From Acidobacteriota bacterium (GTDB taxonomy: Bacteria > Acidobacteriota > Polarisedimenticolia > J045), in the NCBI GenBank assembly GCA_027064265.1, contig JAMOQA010000531.1, forward strand, positions 1-6,682: a stretch of DNA of 6,682 nucleotides, in the 5' to 3' direction. The notes under the pieces were generated by a model. The model was given only the letters and a program-made list of their open reading frames with translations. It searched no databases and had not been told where the DNA came from. Positions 1 to 5,380 of the stretch are shown piece by piece. Within the stretch, counting starts at the first letter, position 1. Each line of letters begins with the position of its first letter. Made by a program: the position numbers and the translations under genes.

Positions 1-1283
1 GGGAAGAACAACCCGGAAACCGCGATGGTCTGGCCGACGATCCACAGCGGCACGAGCACCGGCACCCACAGTGCCGCGGCGATCCCGAGCAGCCCGGTGA
101 GCAGGACGGCGATCCGGCCGAGCGTGACCGGCCGGACGCGCGCCCGGCCCGCGAGCGCCGGCTCGAGCAGGTCCGCCTGCAGGATCGTCGCCCCGTTCAT
201 CAGGAAGGACGACGCGCAGGAGAGGACCGTCGCCAGGAACGACACCAGGAGGAAGGCGGCGAGCCCCGTCCCCACGTGGTCCTGGACGAACTGCAGGTAG
301 ACGAGGTCCGGATCGATCCCGGGGGACAGGTGGAGCCTGCCGGATCGCACGCCGGCGGCGAGGAGCATCCCCCCGAGGAACGAGACGGCGGTCCAGGGTG
401 ACGTCACCGACGCGACCACCAGGGCGTTGCGCGAGGTGCGCTGGTCCTTCGCCATGTAGGCCCACTGGTAGAGCCAGGGATCGACGAAGTAGAAGAGTCC
501 CATCGAGATCACCCAGACCGACAGGTCGGTGGGTGAGACGTTCCACACGTCGCGGAACGACGCCGGCAGGTCCCGTACCAGCGCTTCCCCGGCCCCCGCG
601 AGGCCCCCGTGTACCGCGACCGCCAGCACGAGGAAGACGAACATCCCCAGTCCCTGCAGGAGCGCCTGGAGCCACTGGCTCGTGATCGCCGAGTACTGGC
701 CGCCGAGCGCGCTGTAGGCGAGGACGACGGCGGCGCCGAGGAGCACCCCGGTCGCCCGGCCGGTCCCGAAGGCCGCCCGCATCAGCGTGCCGATGGCGAG
801 GAACTGGAGGCCGGTGATGAAGGCCGGGCGAAGGTAGGTGAGCACCATCGCCGGCCCGCGAATCGCGTCCCCGTACCGCCACGCGAGGAAGTCACCGAGC
901 GTGCATGCCCCGTGCTCCCGTCCGAAGCGATTGATGCGCGCCCCGAACAGCCAGGCGAAGAGCGGGACCGTGACGCTCGAGACGACGATCAGCCAGGTGG
1001 CAGAAATACCCGAGGAATACCCCGCCCCGGTGAAGCCGGCGAGGGACGCCCCACCGATCGAGGCGCCCGTGTACGCCCCGAAGAAGAGCCAGAACCCGAC
1101 CCCGCGGCCCATCAGCAGGAAGTCCCCGCGGGACTCGAGCCTCGCGAACCGGAACCCGAGCCAGGCGAAGACTGCCAGGGCGACGGCGACACCCAGCCAG
1201 GCGAGCAGCGTCACCTGGTGACGGTGAGCCTCCCCGAGGGACTCGGGGGAGACGGTGGGCAGCATGGCGAGGACGGCGGGCAT
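1..1283 (-). CDS. Sodium:solute symporter (SSS) family permease, C-terminus cut by window edge
   Basis: Reading the minus strand from the ATG at 1283 gives 427 uninterrupted residues to the window edge. About ten hydrophobic segments are visible, the first near residues 24-44, with others near 62-86, 92-115, 145-170, 178-196, 205-228, 252-277, 287-312, 338-360 and 388-420. SSS family hallmarks are the SALGGQYSAITSQWLQALLQ stretch (191-210) and the helix with SCASSFLMNGAT (355-366) followed by AD before the next loop. This is expected to be an inner-membrane cation-coupled importer with the LeuT fold. Family members usually have 450-600 residues, so the last helices are missing. The substrate cannot be read from sequence. 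In the presumed Na2 site, S355 is kept but the next residue is Cys356, where I recall Ser or Thr in vSGLT and PutP. The start is supported by a GAGAG five bases upstream; M7 is an alternative. It is divergent from the aminotransferase operon, suggesting shared control and a role in supplying its substrate. Confidence 0.9.
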   Translation of the reverse strand, partial: MPAVLAMLPTVSPESLGEAHRHQVTLLAWLGVAVALAVFAWLGFRFARLESRGDFLLMGRGVGFWLFFGAYTGASIGGASLAGFTGAGYSSGISATWLIVVSSVTVPLFAWLFGARINRFGREHGACTLGDFLAWRYGDAIRGPAMVLTYLRPAFITGLQFLAIGTLMRAAFGTGRATGVLLGAAVVLAYSALGGQYSAITSQWLQALLQGLGMFVFLVLAVAVHGGLAGAGEALVRDLPASFRDVWNVSPTDLSVWVISMGLFYFVDPWLYQWAYMAKDQRTSRNALVVASVTSPWTAVSFLGGMLLAAGVRSGRLHLSPGIDPDLVYLQFVQDHVGTGLAAFLLVSFLATVLSCASSFLMNGATILQADLLEPALAGRARVRPVTLGRIAVLLTGLLGIAAALWVPVLVPLWIVGQTIAVSGLFF

Positions 1284-1307
1284 CACGGCTCTCGGGAAAG
1301 GCGTCTG

Positions 1308-1325
1308 TTTTGCAATCTTGCAGAA
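1308..1325. promoter_or_regulatory. Candidate operator: imperfect palindrome over the -35 element
   Basis: The arms TTTTGCAA (1308-1315) and TTGCAGAA (1318-1325) are reverse complements except for one position and flank a TC spacer; the inner five pairs are perfect (TGCAA/TTGCA). The site overlaps the putative -35 hexamer of the plus-strand operon and lies 25 bp from the symporter start, so one bound dimer could affect both directions. No regulator gene is in the window, and the regulator family cannot be named from the site. Confidence 0.3.
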
Positions 1326-1337
1326 GTGTGGTAGATT
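1310..1337 (+). promoter_or_regulatory. Putative sigma70-like promoter of the aminotransferase operon
   Basis: TTGCAA at 1310-1315 (4 of 6 to TTGACA) and TAGATT at 1332-1337 (4 of 6 to TATAAT) are separated by 16 bases. A TG lies one base before the -10, as in an extended -10 element. The stretch is clearly AT-richer than its surroundings and lies in the 63-bp gap between divergent genes. Transcription from here would begin near 1343-1346, immediately before the ATG at 1347, implying a leaderless or nearly leaderless mRNA; no Shine-Dalgarno is seen before that ATG. This is prediction from motif match only. Confidence 0.45.
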
Positions 1338-1346
1338 GATTCCGCC

Positions 1347-2699
1347 ATGTCAAGCGATGATCGCAGCAGAAGCCCGTCCCCTGGCCACGCCCGTTTCGCC
1401 GAGTTGCTCGAGCGCGTGTTGCCCCGCGGGGTCGCCGTTCATGCCCGCAGGGCCGCCGCCCGGGCCGAGGGCCCCTTCGTCGTCGACGAGGAGGGGAACC
1501 GCCTCCTCGACTTCGCCTCGGGGATCGGCGCCCTCGCCACTGGCCACCGTCACCCGCAGGTGATCGCGGCCGTCCGCGAACAGCTGGACCGCCTGGTCCA
1601 CACCTGCTTCTCGGTGATCGCGTACCGGCCCTACGTGGAGCTGGCCGCCCGGCTTGTCGAGCTCGCGCCGGGAGACGACCCGCGGAAGGCGGTGCTCTTC
1701 AACTCCGGGGCGGAGGCGGTGGAAAACGCGGTCAAGGTGGCGCGCGCCGCCACGGGCCGGGGCGCCGTGCTCTGCTTCGAGGGCGCCTTCCACGGCCGCA
1801 CCCTCCTCGCCCTCGGCCTGACCAGCCGGACCGACACCTACAAGCGCGGGTTCGGACCCTTCCCCGGCGACCTGTACCGCGTCCCCTATCCGTACTGCTA
1901 TCGGTGCCCGCTCGGGAAGGACCCTACCGGGTGCGGCATCGCGTGCACGGCGCTCCTCGACCGGGCCGTCGAGGTCCTGGTCGACGCCGAGGACCTTGCG
2001 GCCGTCGTGATCGAGCCGGTGCTCGGGGAGGGAGGGTTCGTCCCGGCTCCGCCGGAGTTCCTCCGGGCGGTCCGGACGTTCTGTGACCGGACCGGGGCGG
2101 TCATGATCGTCGACGAAGTCCAGACGGGCTTCGGCCGGACCGGGACCCTGTTCGCCATCGAGCAGGCCGGGGTCGTTCCCGACCTGCTGGTGCTGGCCAA
2201 GTCCCTTGCCTCGGGATTCCCCCTCTCGGCGGTGGTCGGCCGGGCCGACCTGCTCGACGCCGTCCAGGTCGGCGGACTCGGCGGCACGTACGGCGGCAAC
2301 CCTGTCGCCTGTGCCGCCGCCCTGGCCACCCTCGACGTGATCGAGCAGGAGGGTCTCCCTGCCCGGGCCAGGGAGCTGGGCACCGTGATCCGGAAGCGGC
2401 TCGAGGCCTGGCGGACGCGGTACCCGGAACACCTGGGCGACGTGCGCGGCCTCGGGGCGATGCTGGCGGTCGAGCTGGTCCGCGACGCCAGGAGCCGGGA
2501 ACCCTGGCCTGACCTCGCGAAGGCCTGGACGGCCGCCTGCCTCGAGGAAGGCGTGCTCGTGCTGACGGCCGGGACCGCGGGCAACGTCGTGCGCCTCCTC
2601 GTACCGCTGGTGATCCCCCTCCCCGTCCTCGAAGATGGGCTCGACCGGATGGAACGGGCCCTCGAGACCGCCTTCGCACGGGCCGCCCCGGGCCGCTGA
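1347..2699 (+). CDS. Class III PLP-dependent aminotransferase (GabT/ArgD-like)
   Basis: This 450-residue protein has the full length of class III (fold type I, subgroup II) aminotransferases such as 4-aminobutyrate and acetylornithine aminotransferases. Visible landmarks are the phosphate-binding NSGAEAVENAVK (119-130), the FHGR block (148-151), E223 in IEPVLGEGG, D256 in IVDEVQTGFGRTG (pyridine-nitrogen contact), K285 in LAKSLASGFPL (Schiff-base lysine) and T314 in GGTYGGNP. All catalytic positions are intact. It is cytoplasmic and should move an amino group, often a terminal one, from substrate to 2-oxoglutarate or pyruvate; related proteins also include amino-acid racemases/epimerases, so substrate and even reaction type are open. 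An insert holds four cysteines (C184, C187, C196, C200). The start is the first ATG after an in-frame TAG at 1332-1334, with no ribosome binding site, consistent with leaderless translation. It heads a plus-strand operon and is divergent from the symporter. Confidence 0.93.
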   Translation: MSSDDRSRSPSPGHARFAELLERVLPRGVAVHARRAAARAEGPFVVDEEGNRLLDFASGIGALATGHRHPQVIAAVREQLDRLVHTCFSVIAYRPYVELAARLVELAPGDDPRKAVLFNSGAEAVENAVKVARAATGRGAVLCFEGAFHGRTLLALGLTSRTDTYKRGFGPFPGDLYRVPYPYCYRCPLGKDPTGCGIACTALLDRAVEVLVDAEDLAAVVIEPVLGEGGFVPAPPEFLRAVRTFCDRTGAVMIVDEVQTGFGRTGTLFAIEQAGVVPDLLVLAKSLASGFPLSAVVGRADLLDAVQVGGLGGTYGGNPVACAAALATLDVIEQEGLPARARELGTVIRKRLEAWRTRYPEHLGDVRGLGAMLAVELVRDARSREPWPDLAKAWTAACLEEGVLVLTAGTAGNVVRLLVPLVIPLPVLEDGLDRMERALETAFARAAPGR

Positions 2700-2704
2700 C
2701 CCCC

Positions 2705-2722
2705 TGGGCCCGGGCTGGCCCA
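2705..2722. other. Small GC-rich hairpin between operon genes
   Basis: TGGGCC at 2705-2710 pairs perfectly with GGCCCA at 2717-2722 around a six-base loop, just after the aminotransferase stop and ten bases before the Shine-Dalgarno of the next gene. No T-tract follows, so it is not a normal intrinsic terminator. It could stabilise the upstream message or cause partial attenuation, or it may be chance in GC-rich DNA. Confidence 0.25.
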
Positions 2723-2731
2723 CCTCGGCCC

Positions 2732-2736
2732 GGAGG
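2732..2736 (+). promoter_or_regulatory. Strong Shine-Dalgarno (GGAGG) of the GyrI/BPL_N lipoprotein gene
   Basis: GGAGG (within GGAGGAA) lies eight bases before the ATG at 2745. It fixes the start so that the protein begins with a positively charged, then hydrophobic, signal sequence. It is the only strong Shine-Dalgarno seen before a start in this window, suggesting independent and efficient translation of this gene within the operon. Confidence 0.75.
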
Positions 2737-2744
2737 AACCGCCG

Positions 2745-4082
2745 ATGTACCGTTGCCGCCGCGCGTTCTCTCTCCTCTTCCTGGTGACACTCCTCCTGCT
2801 CCTCGCCTGTTCCCCCGGGCTCGTCGCGGCCGGGGATCGGCACCGCGATCCGCGGGAGCGGGAGGTCCGGGTCCGGATCCTCCCCCGCCGGGTGGACGCG
2901 GTGGCGGACCACGTCGGGCCCTACCCGGAGCTGGCGAAGACCTTCTCCGACCTGCTCGACTGGATCGAGGCGCACAGGTGGTTCCCGGTGGACCGGGGAA
3001 TCGGGGTCTACCGGGACGACCCATCCCGGGTTCCCGCGGCGAAGCTTCGCGCCTCGGCCAGGATTCCCGTCAACGTCTACGGCGACCCGCTGCCGTCACC
3101 GGACGAGGGGAAGATCGGGGCCCGCCTCGAGCGGAGCGAACCCGTGCTCGTCGCTTCGCTGCTCCACGTCGGTCCCTACGACCGGGTGCGTCCCACGATC
3201 TCGCGCCTCCTCTTCGCGCTCCCGAAGCTCGGGCTCGAGGTGGCCGGGCCGGAGATGGAACGCTACCTCAACGACCCGGAGACGACACCGCCCGAGCGCC
3301 TGGAGACCGAGGTGATGTTCCCGGTTCGGCCGCGGGGCCGGGCCGACATCGGCATCTACGCCGACTGGGGTGGGTTCCCGGACGGGATCGAGGCGGCCTC
3401 TCTCTGCTTCACCAGCGCCGGTCTCACCGTCCGGCCAGTCCTGGCCCGGGAGATCAACGACGGTTCGTTCGCGCGAAAGGTCCGGGCCCTCTACATGCCG
3501 GGGGGCTGGGCCGCCCACTACGTCCGCGACATCACCGACGAGGGCGCCCGGCACCTCGAGGCGTTCGTCGCGGCCGGAGGCGGGTACATCGGGATCTGCG
3601 CCGGGTCGTACTACGCCGCCCGGGAGATCTCCTGGAACGGCAGGAGGTGGCCATACGACCTCGACCTGTTTCCCGGAGTCCCGGAGGGACCGATCGCGCG
3701 CATCGCCTCCTGGCCCGGGTACGCGATGGCCCGGGTGGCGCTTCTCCCGGGGCATCCCGTCACGGGAAGCGCGGCGGAAACCCGCACGCTGTTCTACTAC
3801 GGAGGCCCCGTCCTCGGCCCGCGGGAAGGAGCGGACGTCACCATCGTCGGGCAACTCGCCGACTCCGGCGAACCGGTGATCGTCGCCCTCGAGAAGGGAA
3901 AGGGGCGCGTGTTCCTCTCCGCGCTGCACCTCGAGTTCGACCTCCGCTCCACGCGGGACGGCACGGACTGGCCCGAGAAGGAGAAGGGTTTCGACGACCC
4001 CGAGAGCGACTGGGACCTGCTCCAGCGGGCGGCCTTCTGGGTGCTCGACCGGAAGCCCCCGCGGGATCTCGCCGCGCGATGA
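2745..4082 (+). CDS. Putative lipoprotein fusing a GyrI-like domain to a BPL_N/amidotransferase-like domain
   Basis: This 445-residue protein begins with a signal peptide: basic residues at 3-6, a hydrophobic core at 8-21 and a lipobox LLAC with Cys22. A signal peptidase I cut after VAA (27-29) is the alternative. Residues about 41-195 form a GyrI-like (AraC effector-binding, SOUL-related) domain in two halves, each with HVGPY (56-60 and 141-145) and a later YRDDP or YLNDP, ending in the typical LETEVMFPV with E187 and E189. Such domains bind, and some hydrolyse, small hydrophobic compounds. Residues about 200-437 resemble the biotin-protein-ligase N-terminal (BPL_N) class I amidotransferase-like fold: MPGGWAAHYV, GGGYIGICAGSYYAA with nucleophile-like Cys285, and LHLEFD with H395 and E397 completing a Cys-His-Glu triad. 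Biochemical function is unknown. It lies 45 bases after the aminotransferase and overlaps the M20 gene by ATGA. Its second domain is closely similar to the N-terminal part of the convergent gene at 5381-6682. Confidence 0.85.
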   Translation: MYRCRRAFSLLFLVTLLLLLACSPGLVAAGDRHRDPREREVRVRILPRRVDAVADHVGPYPELAKTFSDLLDWIEAHRWFPVDRGIGVYRDDPSRVPAAKLRASARIPVNVYGDPLPSPDEGKIGARLERSEPVLVASLLHVGPYDRVRPTISRLLFALPKLGLEVAGPEMERYLNDPETTPPERLETEVMFPVRPRGRADIGIYADWGGFPDGIEAASLCFTSAGLTVRPVLAREINDGSFARKVRALYMPGGWAAHYVRDITDEGARHLEAFVAAGGGYIGICAGSYYAAREISWNGRRWPYDLDLFPGVPEGPIARIASWPGYAMARVALLPGHPVTGSAAETRTLFYYGGPVLGPREGADVTIVGQLADSGEPVIVALEKGKGRVFLSALHLEFDLRSTRDGTDWPEKEKGFDDPESDWDLLQRAAFWVLDRKPPRDLAAR

Positions 4083-5362
4083 GCAGCGACGCGGCGATCG
4101 TCGCACGGGCCCTCGAAGCGCTCGACGGGGCGTGGGAGGACGAGGTCCGCCTCCTTTCCGAGATGGTGCGCATCCCGTCCGTCGTCGGCCGCGAACGGGA
4201 GGTGCAGCGCTGGGCCCGCCACCGGATGGAGGAGCTGGACCTGGCCGTGCGGGAGGTCTCCCTCCCCGACGAGGAACTCCTGGCCGTCCCGGGGACCTTC
4301 GATCCCGGCATCGACGGCGAGGGCCGCCCCAACGTCGTCGGGCTCTGGCCGGGCGATGGCGAAGGAAGGAGCCTCGCGCTGAACGCCCACGTGGACGTCG
4401 TCGATCCCGGCCCGCGGGAGGCCTGGTCCCGGGATCCATGGAGCGGCGAACGCGAGGACGGCTGGCTCCATGGCCGGGGGGCGGTCGACATGAAGGGGGG
4501 CTGGATCGCGATCCATGCGGCGCTGCGTGCCCTCCGCGAGGCCGGGTACCGGCCCCCGGCAGACCTGCGGTTCGACAGCGTCGTCGAGGAAGAAGCGGGG
4601 GGCGTCCACGGGGCCCTCGCGTGCCTGCTCGCCCTGCCGCGGCCGGACGGCATGGTGATCACCGAGCCCCTGTGGTCCCACGTCGTCGTCGGCCACCCGG
4701 GGATCCTCTACTTCCGGGTGCGGGTGCCCGGCCGCTCGGTGCACGCCGCGCTCGCCCAGCACGGGGTGAGTGCGCTCCACGAGGCGATGCCGATCGTGGC
4801 CGCCCTGCGCGATCTCGACGAGCACCGCGCACGGCGGCACCGCCATCCCCTGTTCGAGCGGCTGCCCGGCTGCGAGGGACGGTCGGTCCACCTGGTAGTG
4901 GGCCGGTTCCGGGCCGGAGAGTGGCCCTCCACGGTGCCCGGCGAGGCGGTCCTGGAAGCCCGCCTCTCGTGGCTGCCCGACGAAACCGAGGAGGAGGTCC
5001 GGAGGGAAGTGACCCGGACCGTCCGCACCGCAGCGGAAGCGTCGGCCTGGCTCCGCGAACATCCACCCCGGGTGGAGTGGTTCGGCTGGCGCGGGCAGCC
5101 CTGGCTCCAGGATCCCGGGCACCCCCTGGTGGAACTGCTCCGGGACGCGGTGGCCGCCGAGCGGGGGGACCGTCCCGACGTCGCCGCCGACACCGCGGGG
5201 CTCGACGCGCGCTGGGCGGGCCAGCTCGGCGTGCCCTGCGCGGTCTTCGGCCCGGACGGCGAGGGGATCCACGGGGCCAACGAGCGGGTCGACCTCGCTT
5301 CGGTACGAACGGTGGCGCGGACCCTCGTCCGGTTCATCGTTTCCTGGCAGTCACTCCGCTGA
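4079..5362 (+). CDS. M20 family metallopeptidase/deacylase (ArgE/DapE/CPG2-like)
   Basis: The 427-residue protein is typical in length for M20A enzymes and has no signal peptide, so it should be cytoplasmic. The two-zinc site is complete: H104 and D106 in NAHVDVV, D137 in HGRGAVDMKGG (bridging Asp), the E170-E171-E172 run (base E171, metal ligand E172), E196 in ITEP, and H398 in IHGANE. A dimerisation lid domain covers roughly residues 205-320, with the usual GRSVHAAL (H222). These enzymes hydrolyse amide bonds of N-acyl amino acids, acyl-diamines or small peptides; the substrate here is not predictable. The ATG overlaps the preceding stop (ATGA at 4079-4082) and has no clear Shine-Dalgarno, which points to translational coupling. 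The frame stays open far upstream inside the preceding gene, but the M20 similarity starts at this ATG. Pairing with an aminotransferase resembles a deacylate-then-transaminate step. Confidence 0.92.
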   Translation: MSSDAAIVARALEALDGAWEDEVRLLSEMVRIPSVVGREREVQRWARHRMEELDLAVREVSLPDEELLAVPGTFDPGIDGEGRPNVVGLWPGDGEGRSLALNAHVDVVDPGPREAWSRDPWSGEREDGWLHGRGAVDMKGGWIAIHAALRALREAGYRPPADLRFDSVVEEEAGGVHGALACLLALPRPDGMVITEPLWSHVVVGHPGILYFRVRVPGRSVHAALAQHGVSALHEAMPIVAALRDLDEHRARRHRHPLFERLPGCEGRSVHLVVGRFRAGEWPSTVPGEAVLEARLSWLPDETEEEVRREVTRTVRTAAEASAWLREHPPRVEWFGWRGQPWLQDPGHPLVELLRDAVAAERGDRPDVAADTAGLDARWAGQLGVPCAVFGPDGEGIHGANERVDLASVRTVARTLVRFIVSWQSLR

Positions 5363-5380
5363 CCAGGGTTCCCTCTCACC

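Noticed and set aside
609..1334. Plus-strand open frame of 241 codons across the symporter gene
   Set aside because: It is E/G/P/R-rich shadow sequence; the minus strand encodes a clear SSS membrane protein over the same interval.
2705..2722. Intrinsic terminator after the aminotransferase
   Set aside because: The hairpin has only six pairs and no T-tract, and the next gene follows on the same strand with a strong Shine-Dalgarno; listed as a hairpin only.
1350..2975. Long minus-strand open frame of 541 codons antisense to the aminotransferase and the start of the lipoprotein gene
   Set aside because: It encodes low-complexity, charge- and proline-rich sequence with no family resemblance and is explained by GC-rich codon use of the real plus-strand gene.
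2753..4078. Upstream in-frame extension of the M20 gene by 442 codons
   Set aside because: It overlaps the GyrI/BPL_N gene in another frame and reads as Arg/Pro/Gly-rich shadow; homology begins at the ATG at 4079, which overlaps the previous stop.
2745..4082. Naming the lipoprotein a biotin-protein ligase
   Set aside because: Only the BPL_N-like amidotransferase fold is present; the catalytic ligase domain with its GRGRxGR-type motif is absent.
3797..5272. Minus-strand open frame of 491 codons antisense to the M20 gene
   Set aside because: The opposite strand carries a complete M20 enzyme with all metal ligands; the antisense translation has no recognisable domain.
1347..5362. Assigning the aminotransferase and M20 genes as argD and argE of arginine biosynthesis
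   Set aside because: No other arginine genes are nearby, the intervening gene is an exported protein and the divergent gene is an importer; the families are too broad for a substrate call.
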